Below are positions 19,241 to 27,266 of a DNA stretch of 64,000 nucleotides, one piece after another. Position 1 is the stretch's first letter. The number at the start of each line of letters is the position of its first letter. Source of the stretch: Pectobacterium carotovorum (GTDB lineage: Bacteria; Pseudomonadota; Gammaproteobacteria; Enterobacterales; Enterobacteriaceae); the NCBI RefSeq assembly GCF_900129615.1, contig NZ_FQWI01000001.1, positions 620,001 through 684,000 on the forward strand. The letters run 5' to 3'. Both the position numbers and the translations under genes were made by a program. Under the pieces are notes generated by a model. The model saw only the letters and a list, made by a program, of their open reading frames with translations, did not search any database and was not told where the DNA came from.

Positions 19241-20040
19241 AACCCATGCGTTTTACGCCCCCCTACGGTGATGAAGCCATCGTTGCCTGGTTGGATGGTG
19301 AGATGGATGACGACGAGGCGCAACAATTCGCGACGCAGTTGGAGAAAGACGAACAACTTGCCGAGCGTACCGCCGAGCTGATGAAAAGCCATCTCAACTT
19401 TGAAGAGGCCTTCGCGCCGTTACTCAACAAAGCGCCTCAGGCGAAAATGCAGGCCCGGCTTGAGGAACTGCTAGCAACGCATCCGGCGTCTGTAGAGCCG
19501 CCATCGCATGCTGGTGTCAGCCGCCGCTCGCTCATTGCAGCCTCACTCAGTTTTTTGGTGATTGGCTCAGGGCTAGGCTACCTTGCCCGTCCTGTTTCGG
19601 TTGTTCGTAACGACAGTGAGAAAATTCGCGATCTTGAAGCGCAGTACATGTCACTGTACAACACCGAAACCCTGCTTGATGCAGACAGTTCCTTACCCAC
19701 CTTACAGCGTGGGCTGTCTCGTGCCACTCAAGACATTGGGTTGCCACTCAATGAACGGCAGCTGACGCTTCAAGGCGCGGAGCTGAAAATAGTGCGTATG
19801 CTGCGCTACGACAGCACCGCCATTGCACAGATTGCCTGGATGCACGCCGAGTATGGCCCCATGGCGTTGTGCATTTCTCCCGATCGGGGAGCAAGCGCTT
19901 CTACGCTTAGCAATGAGCAGCGCCATGATATGCATGTCGTCTGGTGGCACAATCGTGGCTATCAGTTCGTATTAATTGGCCGTAATCCTGTACCGCAACT
20001 GACTGAAAGCGCGCTCAGGCTGCAAACGTCGTTGGCCTAG
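19237..20040 (+). CDS. Membrane anti-sigma factor
   Basis: The product of 267 residues is the likely regulator of the upstream ECF sigma factor. The N-terminal 60 residues (DEAIVAWLDGEMDDDEAQQF) resemble the cytoplasmic sigma-binding domain of anti-sigma factors but lack the zinc motif HxxxCxxC. One membrane segment follows at about residues 91-112 (RRSLIAASLSFLVIGSGLGY), and the rest is predicted periplasmic. The start is TTG overlapping the sigma stop, with GGAG 8 bases before it; ATG 19246 is an alternative. The inducing signal is unknown. Confidence 0.8.
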   Translation: MKPMRFTPPYGDEAIVAWLDGEMDDDEAQQFATQLEKDEQLAERTAELMKSHLNFEEAFAPLLNKAPQAKMQARLEELLATHPASVEPPSHAGVSRRSLIAASLSFLVIGSGLGYLARPVSVVRNDSEKIRDLEAQYMSLYNTETLLDADSSLPTLQRGLSRATQDIGLPLNERQLTLQGAELKIVRMLRYDSTAIAQIAWMHAEYGPMALCISPDRGASASTLSNEQRHDMHVVWWHNRGYQFVLIGRNPVPQLTESALRLQTSLA

Positions 20041-20051
20041 CCATTGGCGCT

Positions 20052-20083
20052 CCCGCCACTCGCTGATTCCCCTGAGTGGCGGG
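20052..20083. terminator. Hairpin between convergent anti-sigma and yceI-like genes
   Basis: CCCGCCACTC (20052-20061) pairs with GAGTGGCGGG (20074-20083), a 10 bp perfect stem between two convergent genes. No T tract is present on either side. Confidence 0.55.
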
Positions 20084-20089
20084 ACATGT

Positions 20090-20665
20090 TTATGAGGTGT
20101 GTCGCGCTTTCGCCTGGATATCAATACTGATTGCCACGCGGTCATCAACCACCCCGGTAAAGCGATCCATATTAAAGGCCGAGCGAGAAATCGCCGTAGT
20201 GGCATGGAGAGACAACGCCTCTTCTCCAGATACGTTTCCGCCATGTTCTTCAAGCGTGGCGTCCAGAATAACGGGGCGTTGAATATTTTTTACCGACAGT
20301 GAACCGAAAACCCGAAAATGGCCATGACCTAGCGCCACCACCCTGCTGCTGGTGAACCTGATATCGGGATAGTGTTCAGCATCAAAAAATAGGCTGCTTT
20401 TTAACTGGTAAGTCAGCAGGCCGTTGGAAGCCTGTAACGTCGAGATGGGGATTTTCACATCAATACGGTCATCCATTTCCTTTTCAGCATCCAGTGTGAT
20501 GTTTCCCGTCACGCCGTCGAGAGAAGCCTGTGAAAGGTGACCAAATGCTTGCCATGAAAGCGCAATGGCGGTTTTATCCGTGGCAATGGTGTAGTTGAGA
20601 GGCATAGCGTGCAACAGTGGGCTGATGAGCAGCCCGGCGGCCAAAACGGGAACGATGCGCGTCAT
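20090..20665 (-). CDS. YceI-family periplasmic protein
   Basis: The precursor of 191 residues has a signal peptide ending near LLHA-MP and then a YceI-type lipocalin-like domain that binds isoprenoids or amphiphilic ligands. Family landmarks are ATDKTAIALSWQAFGH, FDAEHYPDIRFTSSRV (residues 94-109) and a final RSAFNMDRFTGVVDDRVAI. The ligand is unknown; in E. coli YceI is induced by alkaline pH and osmotic upshift. It converges with the anti-sigma gene. Confidence 0.85.
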   Translation of the reverse strand: MTRIVPVLAAGLLISPLLHAMPLNYTIATDKTAIALSWQAFGHLSQASLDGVTGNITLDAEKEMDDRIDVKIPISTLQASNGLLTYQLKSSLFFDAEHYPDIRFTSSRVVALGHGHFRVFGSLSVKNIQRPVILDATLEEHGGNVSGEEALSLHATTAISRSAFNMDRFTGVVDDRVAISIDIQAKARHTS

Positions 20666-20875
20666 AACAGGATTCTCCTAAAAGTAGACAACGTGTAAAC
20701 GCACCAACGAACGAATTTATTCGGCCAATTTTCATTATTTTTATCAATGTGGAAGAAATTTGTCAGACGGGTGGCATCCCTTTCACCTCTGGCGTTCTCC
20801 CCCGAGGAAAAACCCAGTGCCAGTGGTAAGCAGGAATGCCGCTAAACCCCGCCAGATGCGACAAGATAACGGATG

Positions 20876-22078
20876 TTATTTCGCCTCTTTTTTCTTCACT
20901 CGCCCCTTACGCTGGTACGCTTTATTGTCAGCGATATACGCCAGATAGGCCGCACGCGTCAGGCCGCCAGTACGCTGGGCGAAGGCATCGTAGGTCGTAT
21001 CAGGTGGAAAGCCAAACTCCGCCAATGCCTGTTCCCACGCCTCACGGTGTTCCGGTTTGTGCAACGTTCTATCGTAGTCAGGGAAACCGTTACCGGCGAA
21101 GCATTCGGCTGATACGCTGCTATAAGCCCCATTGTTCATATAGCTGCGCCCAGCCTTAAAAGCAGTATCCTGACTGGCTTTCTCGATCGAACAGGGCCCC
21201 CATGACAGGCGATAGCCACTTTTCTGTGCGCTGATGCTTGGGCCATAGCCAACCGGGAACAGAATGTCGTCTTCCGACAACGTTTTCGATCCCACATACT
21301 CATAGTTACCGCGCAGAAACGAGTTATCCATAACAATCGAGCACTTTTCAGACAAGGGTGATGCCACGATCTCCGACAGAGGGAGATTACGCTCGGTTGT
21401 GCGAAGCAGATAAGGTCGAACAAACAGCGGCATCGTCATCACATCATTCCAAATGCTGTGTTCCGCAAACAGTTCGTCCTTTTGCATCTGACGCAGGTTA
21501 CCAATCACCAGAACATAGCCATCGGTATGCAAATCTATTTCGACCCGAAAGATATCGCCCGGAACCGTTTTATGCTGCTGGTTTTTCGCACTCATCAAGC
21601 GTTCCAGCTTGTGCGCATAATCCGCCGGCAATCGCTCGCGATAAGATCGCAGCCAGTCGACAATCTCTTCTTTAGTGGTCAAATGACGGCATTCTGGCAA
21701 CGGTAGTCCGATTGAGTTGCGGTAATTACTGGCGTTGATATAACCGTAGCTTCCCGAGTTCAGCGTTCTGACGCCCGCAGAAAACACAATGCCATCGGCC
21801 ATCACGCTGGAAACGCTGGTGTACGTCAGCTTCTTTTCTTTACCGCGCGCGGTTCTCGGCAAAATAACGTCACGTTCGCGCGTGTGAATAATGACGTCTT
21901 CTTCCTGATAATTTAACTCGGTGGCGGTAATGCGCTTACGGACCGTGTCGCCATCGAAGCAGATGAAATAGTCGTCACGCACGGTGATAATATCCCATTC
22001 AGACGACAACGGTTCCAGCCCGAAATAAGGGCGTAAGGCTTCCTGCATCCAGCTGTTTATCTGGTCAATCGGTTTCAT
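20876..22078 (-). CDS. Hypothetical protein with a possible Imm26-like middle domain
   Basis: The product is 400 residues and soluble, and I do not recognise the full length. The middle (about residues 171-280) starts with PGDIFRVEIDLHTDGYVLVI and contains LPLFVRPYLL-like and FPVGYG segments. This recalls the Imm26 immunity domain, in which GDIF and a later GYG or similar pattern are typical, but I cannot confirm it. The C-terminal tail is basic (KGRVKKKEAK). It is divergent from rstA with 219 bp between them. No toxin gene is adjacent. Confidence 0.65.
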   Translation of the reverse strand: MKPIDQINSWMQEALRPYFGLEPLSSEWDIITVRDDYFICFDGDTVRKRITATELNYQEEDVIIHTRERDVILPRTARGKEKKLTYTSVSSVMADGIVFSAGVRTLNSGSYGYINASNYRNSIGLPLPECRHLTTKEEIVDWLRSYRERLPADYAHKLERLMSAKNQQHKTVPGDIFRVEIDLHTDGYVLVIGNLRQMQKDELFAEHSIWNDVMTMPLFVRPYLLRTTERNLPLSEIVASPLSEKCSIVMDNSFLRGNYEYVGSKTLSEDDILFPVGYGPSISAQKSGYRLSWGPCSIEKASQDTAFKAGRSYMNNGAYSSVSAECFAGNGFPDYDRTLHKPEHREAWEQALAEFGFPPDTTYDAFAQRTGGLTRAAYLAYIADNKAYQRKGRVKKKEAK

Positions 22079-22200
22079 CTTCAGCGCGGTTCCCAGTGGA
22101 ATAATTGATTATTATGTCGTGACAGCTCTCGGTAAACGCCGAGAATCAGGCGCAATATCGCCTAAAAATCACGCCTCGCAGCTTATCTAATTTGAGCAAA

Positions 22201-22217
22201 TAAACAAACACTTAACA
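22201..22217 (-). promoter_or_regulatory. Possible PhoP box upstream of rstA
   Basis: On the minus strand the sequence is TGTTAA-GTGTT-TGTTTA, matching the PhoP direct repeat (T/G)GTTTA-N5-(T/G)GTTTA at 11 of 12 positions. rstAB is PhoP-controlled in E. coli, but this box faces the divergent 400-residue gene, so either target is possible. Confidence 0.45.
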
Positions 22218-22297
22218 CCCATTTACGCTTCATTTCTCGTTTATCGCCTCTCATCAGGCTATGCTAACAACAGTGAGTTCGGGATGACGTAGAGACC

Positions 22298-23035
22298 ATG
22301 CATAAGATTGTTTTTATAGAAGATGATACCGAGGTGGGGAAATTGATCGCAGCCTACCTTGGCAAGCATGACATTGATGTTCAGGTTGAAGCTCGGGGCG
22401 ATCAGGCATTGGCCTTTATTGAACAACAGCAGCCCGACCTTGTGCTGTTGGACATCATGCTGCCCGGCAAAGACGGCATGACCATCTGTCGGGAATTGCG
22501 GCCACAGTACAGCGGCCCGATTGTGCTGCTGACCTCGCTGGACAGCGATATGAATCATATTCTGGCACTGGAAATGGGTGCCGATGATTACATTCTGAAA
22601 ACCACGCCGCCCGCCGTGTTACTCGCCCGCCTGCGCCTGCATTTGCGGCAATACGCGACGGCACCCCAGGCCGTGACGGAAAACGCCGCGCCCGCCGCGT
22701 TGCAGGTGCATAAATCCCTGCACTTCGGCCTGCTCTGTATCGATCCGGTCAATCGGGAAGTGACATTAGGACAAGAGCACATCGTGTTATCCACCGCGGA
22801 TTTCGATCTGCTCTGGCAGTTGGCGACCCACGCTGGTCATATCATGGACCGGGATGCGCTACTGAAAAATCTGCGCGGCGTGACCTACGACGGCATGGAT
22901 CGCAGCATTGACGTCGCGATTTCCCGTCTGCGTAAGAAACTGTACGACAACCCGCTGGAGCCGTTCCGTATTAAAACGGTGCGCAACAAAGGCTATCTGT
23001 TTGCCCCCAATACCTGGGAGAGCGTCACGCTATGA
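22298..23035 (+). CDS. rstA: Response regulator RstA
   Basis: RstA is an OmpR-type regulator that acts on asr and other acid, iron and envelope genes. The 245 residues compare with about 240 in E. coli, and the receiver is nearly identical to what I recall (LLDIMLPGKDGMTICR, LALEMGADDYILKTTPPAV). Phospho-acceptor Asp52 and the winged-helix segment SIDVAISRLRKKL with KTVRNKGYLF are visible. The stop overlaps the rstB start (ATGA). Confidence 0.97.
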   Translation: MHKIVFIEDDTEVGKLIAAYLGKHDIDVQVEARGDQALAFIEQQQPDLVLLDIMLPGKDGMTICRELRPQYSGPIVLLTSLDSDMNHILALEMGADDYILKTTPPAVLLARLRLHLRQYATAPQAVTENAAPAALQVHKSLHFGLLCIDPVNREVTLGQEHIVLSTADFDLLWQLATHAGHIMDRDALLKNLRGVTYDGMDRSIDVAISRLRKKLYDNPLEPFRIKTVRNKGYLFAPNTWESVTL

Positions 23036-24345
23036 GAAAGCTGTTCGTCCAGTTTTTTCTATTGCTGTTCGCCTGCTTTGTCGTCATGACACTTCTGGTC
23101 GGGCTTGTCTATAAAGTCACGGCCGAACGCGCCGGACGTCAGTCTATGGATGACCTGATGAAAAGCTCGCTGTATCTCATTCGTAATGAGCTGCGCGCGA
23201 TTCCGCCCCGCGACTGGCATAAAACCATCAGCCAGCTTGATTTAAACCTGTCATTCAAACTGCACATCGAACCGGTGAGCAAATATGCGCTGAGCCCCAA
23301 GAACCGGCAGCGTCTGAATCAAGGGGAAATTATTGCGCTGGATGATGAATACACATTTATCCAACGCATCCCCCGCAGCCACTATGTTCTTGCCGTTGGC
23401 CCTATTCCTTATTTGTTCTTCCTGCACGAAATGCGGCTGCTGGATTTACTGCTGGTGATGCTCATCGGGCTGTCGCTGGCGTTGCCGGTTTTCCTCTGGA
23501 TGCGCCCACACTGGCAGGCCATGCTAAAACTGGAGAATGCCGCACAGCGCCTCGGGGATGGTCATCTGGAGGAGCGCATTCACTTCGATAGCACCTCAAG
23601 CCTGTACCGGCTTGGCATCGCCTTCAACCGCATGGCGGATAACCTGAACCAGCTCATCAACAGCAAAAAGCAGTTGATTGACAATATTGCGCATGAACTG
23701 CGTACGCCGCTGGTCAGGCTGCGCTATCGGCTGGCCATGAGCGACAACCTGACAGAAGACGAGCAGCAGGCGTTAAACCGGGATATTGGTCAACTCGAAG
23801 CGCTGATTGACGAGCTACTGACGTATGCCAGACTCGACCGCCCGCAGGTAACGCTGCATCTTGCCGATATTGATATTCCTTCGTGGCTACAGGCAAAAGT
23901 TGACGATTTCCGCCTGATCCACCCTGACAAACACATCTCGCTGGACATGCCTCATTCAGCACAGATTGGTGCGCTCGATTTACGCCTGATGGAACGGGTA
24001 TTGAATAACCTGATCGGCAATGGGTTGCGCTTCTGCCACAGCCGATTGCATGTCAGCCTGACGTCCGACGCCGAGCATATCGCGTGTCTGCAAGTCGAAG
24101 ATGACGGCCCCGGAATTCCGCCCGACAGCCGGGAAAGCGTGTTTGAACCGTTTGTCCGTCTGGAAGCGGGTATCGAGAACAGCAGCGGTGGATGTGGGCT
24201 GGGGCTGGCGATTGTTCATGCTATCGCCCGGGCTTACGACGGTAGCATTACCGTGGATGACAGCCCGATCGGCGGAGCCCGTTTCCGTTTTTGCTGGCCA
24301 GTAAAAACCACAACAACGCAGGCCGCAATCGCCATTCAGCACTAG
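23032..24345 (+). CDS. rstB: Sensor histidine kinase RstB
   Basis: RstB is the inner-membrane kinase partner of RstA. The 437 residues contain membrane segment 1 (about residues 6-26), a periplasmic domain, membrane segment 2 (about 136-157), a HAMP domain and an H-box NIAHELRTPLVRLR with the phospho-acceptor His near residue 221. An N-box NNLIGNGLRF and G-boxes DDGPGIP and GCGLGLAI complete the ATPase. It is translationally coupled to rstA. Confidence 0.96.
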   Translation: MRKLFVQFFLLLFACFVVMTLLVGLVYKVTAERAGRQSMDDLMKSSLYLIRNELRAIPPRDWHKTISQLDLNLSFKLHIEPVSKYALSPKNRQRLNQGEIIALDDEYTFIQRIPRSHYVLAVGPIPYLFFLHEMRLLDLLLVMLIGLSLALPVFLWMRPHWQAMLKLENAAQRLGDGHLEERIHFDSTSSLYRLGIAFNRMADNLNQLINSKKQLIDNIAHELRTPLVRLRYRLAMSDNLTEDEQQALNRDIGQLEALIDELLTYARLDRPQVTLHLADIDIPSWLQAKVDDFRLIHPDKHISLDMPHSAQIGALDLRLMERVLNNLIGNGLRFCHSRLHVSLTSDAEHIACLQVEDDGPGIPPDSRESVFEPFVRLEAGIENSSGGCGLGLAIVHAIARAYDGSITVDDSPIGGARFRFCWPVKTTTTQAAIAIQH

Positions 24346-24403
24346 TACCGAGACGGCGGTCATTCCGCCGTTTCTCCCTGTCTTTCCCACTTTTGCTGGC
24401 TTG

Positions 24404-24417
24404 TACATTAGGTTACA
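24404..24417 (+). promoter_or_regulatory. RstA box upstream of asr
   Basis: TACATTAGGTTACA matches the RstA consensus TACATNTNGTTACA except for one base. It lies about 105 bp before the asr start and directly after rstB, where RstA is known to bind in E. coli. Confidence 0.8.
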
Positions 24418-24523
24418 CGCCGAAACCAATCACTCACTGAAGCCGCCCTCTATTTCTCCTATTCTCTCTCTACCAGCCCGACTGAGGGCTACGAAACGTG
24501 AATGAGACAACGAGGAAATGATG

Positions 24524-24991
24524 ATGAATAAAGTATTAGTTATGATCGCAGGTGCGGCACTGGGTCTGTCCTCTGTAGCGTTTGCCGCGGATACCGTAAC
24601 CAGCGCACCCGCTCAGCCTACAGCGACCACTTCTGCGCCGGCTAAAGCCGTTCACCATAAAAAATCGGTGAAGAAAGCCCAACCAGCACCTGCTCAGAAA
24701 GCACAGGCTGCCAAAAAACACGTGAAGAAAGCTAAACCAGCCCCTGCACAGAAAGCACAGGCTGCTAAAAAACACGTGAAGAAAGCTAAACCAGCCCCTG
24801 CACAGAAAGCGCAGGCTGCCAAGAAACACGTGAAGAAAGCCAAACCAGCTCCTGCACAGAAAGCGCAGGCTGCCAAGAAACACGTGAAGAAGGCTAAACC
24901 AGCTCCTGCACAGAAAGCGCAGGCTGCTAAAAAACACCACGTGAAGAAAGCGAAAACGGCAAAACCAGCGACCACTACGCCAGCAGCGTAA
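24524..24991 (+). CDS. asr: Acid shock protein Asr
   Basis: Asr is a small basic periplasmic protein strongly induced by external acid through PhoBR and RstAB. The signal peptide ([20 protein letters not shown], cleaved at AFA-AD) is followed by a Lys, Ala, Pro and Gln-rich region of perfect repeats. Of three consecutive ATG codons (24518, 24521, 24524) I chose the last because GAGG is then 8 bases upstream and the N terminus fits E. coli MKKVL. The gene follows rstB as in no E. coli map I recall, but asr then ydgU then ydgD is the E. coli order. The repeat array makes it longer (155 residues) than the usual 102. Confidence 0.95.
   Translation: MNKVLVMIAGAALGLSSVAFAADTVTSAPAQPTATTSAPAKAVHHKKSVKKAQPAPAQKAQAAKKHVKKAKPAPAQKAQAAKKHVKKAKPAPAQKAQAAKKHVKKAKPAPAQKAQAAKKHVKKAKPAPAQKAQAAKKHHVKKAKTAKPATTTPAA
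24710..24979 (+). repeat. 54 bp in-frame tandem repeat within asr
   Basis: Four complete 54 bp units start at 24710, 24764, 24818 and 24872, each encoding [19 protein letters not shown] partial fifth unit starts at 24926 and a diverged copy precedes the array. The units differ only at a few mostly synonymous bases, so copy number may vary between strains. Confidence 0.9.
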
Positions 24992-25004
24992 TCGGTAAGC
25001 ACCC

Positions 25005-25028
25005 ACGCCTTCCTCACGGGGAAGGCGT
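25005..25028 (+). terminator. First hairpin after asr
   Basis: ACGCCTTCC (25005-25013) pairs with GGAAGGCGT (25020-25028) over a 6 nt loop and is followed by CACTTTCGG. It is a weak terminator, backed up by the stronger one at 25088. Confidence 0.45.
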
Positions 25029-25087
25029 CACTTTCGGTTAGCCCTATTTGAAACCTATCTCTAAAGGCTTGCCGTAGAACAATCATC

Positions 25088-25115
25088 AAACACCCGGTTT
25101 ACCGGGTGTTTATTT
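25088..25115 (+). terminator. Rho-independent terminator after asr
   Basis: AAACACCCGG (25088-25097) pairs with CCGGGTGTTT (25102-25111) over the loop TTTA and is followed by ATTTC. It is a 10 bp perfect stem, effective on both strands. Confidence 0.85.
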
Positions 25116-25135
25116 CATGGGGGGACGGGAGAATG

Positions 25136-25213
25136 ATGCGGCGTTACTCATTTGAAATTATGTTATCCCTCGTTCTGCTCTGTGGCCTTATCACCCTGAG
25201 TTTTTTTCTCTAG
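25136..25213 (+). CDS. ydgU: Small inner-membrane protein YdgU
   Basis: The product of 25 residues (MRRYSFEIMLSLVLLCGLIT, then LSFFL) has a short basic N terminus and a single membrane helix. It aligns along its length with the E. coli small protein YdgU, which lies in the same place between asr and ydgD. GGGAG precedes two consecutive ATG codons (25133 and 25136); I chose the second because it aligns with the E. coli start. The function is unknown. Confidence 0.75.
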   Translation: MRRYSFEIMLSLVLLCGLITLSFFL

Positions 25214-25396
25214 CCGCAGGGTCTGCATCACGCAGTGATTAATCGCACCGCTATTAATCATGAGGTTATTGAACGTCAAAAACAGTAAACGTCAAAAATG
25301 TAGACAGCTAGCCAAATAAAGATTGTGGAGCAGTAAAGTTTTATCACTCAGCGCCGTTTATATCATTACACTCCGGGCAATACCGAGAACCGTATA

Positions 25397-25699
25397 ATGA
25401 AAAGAACCCTGCAAATATCTGCCCTATTGCTGAGCACGCTGGTTGCGACATCCTATACCTTCGCCTCTTCCTCTCCATCGTCCGGTATCATCCGTTTTTC
25501 GGGTGCCATCGTCGAACCGGTCTGTGATGTGACAACACGCTCAAATAATGTGACCGTCAGCTGTGAACGACAAGGAGAAGTACAAACGCTACACGTGAAC
25601 AACAGCGCACAACATGCTGCTTTGCCGCAAGGTATCGGTTCTGTGAGTTCAAAAACGCTAAGTCCAGATGCGCGTATCGTGATCGTCAGCTACGAATAA
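25397..25699 (+). CDS. Small secreted fimbrial-subunit-like protein
   Basis: The precursor of 100 residues has a signal peptide (cleaved near TFA-SS). Its mature start, SGIIRFSGAIVEPVCDVTTR, is the usual beginning of type 1 pilin domains (G-x-I-x-F-x-G-x-I-V-x-x-x-C). It has two cysteines (in EPVCDV and VSCERQ) that can form the pilin disulfide. It lacks the C-terminal half of a pilin and its closing beta zipper, and no chaperone or usher gene is nearby. A role in adhesion is not established. Confidence 0.75.
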   Translation: MKRTLQISALLLSTLVATSYTFASSSPSSGIIRFSGAIVEPVCDVTTRSNNVTVSCERQGEVQTLHVNNSAQHAALPQGIGSVSSKTLSPDARIVIVSYE

Positions 25700-25730
25700 A
25701 ACGAGCGTCATTCTCTGTACTGCTGATATG

Positions 25731-25768
25731 AAAATGCGACGCCACTTCAGATGGTGGCGTCGCATTTT
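25731..25768. terminator. Strong hairpin terminator after the fimbrial-like gene
   Basis: AAAATGCGACGCCAC (25731-25745) pairs perfectly with GTGGCGTCGCATTTT (25754-25768), a 15 bp stem with A and T tracts that should terminate in both directions. Confidence 0.85.
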
Positions 25769-25933
25769 GCGCATAAGGGGAGGATGAAATAAGCGCAATG
25801 ATGTTATGCGATGCCTTTTACACTCAATAACATTTTAATTCTCAGTCCCTCACCAACAAATACATCTATAGTTAATTCAACGCGCTATATTTAGCGCCTT
25901 AAGATGACTCTTCTCATAAGGTTTATTTACTAC

Positions 25934-26794
25934 ATGCGCATATCAGCCTGGTTGTTATGTTCATTATCATTTATCGCCCCGTTCAGTTGGGCGGAATCCT
26001 CACCGACAGACACCGCCGCGCAGAAGCAGCAGCAAATCTTATTTTTCAACCATGACGATCGGGATATCGTTCCCGACACATCGGTCTGGCCGTGGCAAGC
26101 CATTGGACAGTTGGAAACCGCCAGCGGCAACCTCTGTACCGCGACGCTGATCTCACCACATCTGGCGCTGACAGCCGGGCACTGCGTGGTCACGCCACCG
26201 AAAGGTGAGATAGATAAACCCGTCGCGCTGCGTTTTCTGGCAACAGAAAATGGCTGGCGTTATGAAACAACGGAAATTGAAGCGCTGGCGAATAAAACGC
26301 TCGCTAAAAAACTGAAAGCCGACGGCGAAGGGTGGATCGTTCCCCCTTCAGCAGCACCGCTGGATTATGCGCTGATTCGGCTAAAGCAAACGCCACCTGG
26401 CATTCTCCCGCTCCCACTCTGGCAAGGCAGCCGCCAGGAGTTGATGCAGGCCTTGAAGGATAACGGCCAGCGCGTCACGCAGGCTGGTTACCCAGAGGAT
26501 CATCAGGAAACGCTTTATCGTCATCAAAACTGTTTGATCACTGGCTGGGTTCACACCGCCGTTATGGCGCACCAGTGCGACACGCTGCCTGGCGATAGCG
26601 GCTCCCCGCTGATGCTGAACTCAGCAACAGGCTGGGTGCTCATGGGCATCCAAAGTTCCGCACCCGATGCCAGTGAACGCGATAGAGCCGATAATCGCGC
26701 CGTTTCCGTTACCGCTATTCGCCAGCAGTTAGAAACGTTAGCAAAACTAAGTTTACCAAAACCAGGTTCACCAAAACCGGACTCACCAAAATAA
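25934..26794 (+). CDS. ydgD: Trypsin-like serine protease YdgD
   Basis: YdgD is a predicted periplasmic S1-family protease. From ATG 25934 the protein has 286 residues and a signal peptide (MRISAWLLCSLSFIAPFSWA); an in-frame ATG at 25904 is possible and neither has a clear ribosome site. The catalytic triad is visible: His in LTAGHCVV, Asp in LDYALIRL and Ser in GDSGSPL. The C terminus is a short Pro/Lys repeat (SPKP type). Position after asr-ydgU matches E. coli. The substrate is unknown. Confidence 0.9.
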   Translation: MRISAWLLCSLSFIAPFSWAESSPTDTAAQKQQQILFFNHDDRDIVPDTSVWPWQAIGQLETASGNLCTATLISPHLALTAGHCVVTPPKGEIDKPVALRFLATENGWRYETTEIEALANKTLAKKLKADGEGWIVPPSAAPLDYALIRLKQTPPGILPLPLWQGSRQELMQALKDNGQRVTQAGYPEDHQETLYRHQNCLITGWVHTAVMAHQCDTLPGDSGSPLMLNSATGWVLMGIQSSAPDASERDRADNRAVSVTAIRQQLETLAKLSLPKPGSPKPDSPK

Positions 26795-27266
26795 CGCTAA
26801 CGTTCCGCAGAAACGCACCGTCAGGCGGAAACCGGTATTCAGGATACCGCCTGACACCACCGTTTTCCGCCGATTTCATGGTACAAAAAAATATCTGTTC
26901 TATTCTTATCAGAGAGATAGGTTAATCATCCATATTGTCACCCCACAATGGGTATAACAATTATCAGGATGCTATTTTTATCTTATGGAAGCGGCCATTT
27001 TTTATAATTAGATTCCCCCTTTATTTGCAGAGCACGTTCTCAGCCAGACCGTTTATCTCTACTGGTAACTTACGGGAAAATATCATGAATCCATACGGCA
27101 TACTGAAAACCTAAAACATGATTTAAGACAAAAAAACGCCCAAACCTTAACGGAAAGATAAAGCCGATATAATAAGTTACCTCAATTTTTAGCCTCTATG
27201 TTATTGTGTCGCCGTTAAATTAAATTGATGTTGTCGCGATTATTATTGCGGAAAGGAAGAGTCTAC
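26795..27266 (+). other. Gap with one hairpin before the EAL gene
   Basis: GTCAGGCGG (26820-26828) pairs with CCGCCTGAC (26847-26855) around an inner GGTAT/ATACC stem, probably ending ydgD. The remaining roughly 400 bases are AT-rich with no usable ORF; the promoter of the next gene must lie here but I cannot place it. Confidence 0.5.

Noticed and set aside
24536-25089. Two long minus-strand frames rich in Phe and Cys
   Set aside because: They are antisense to asr and arise from its in-frame repeats.
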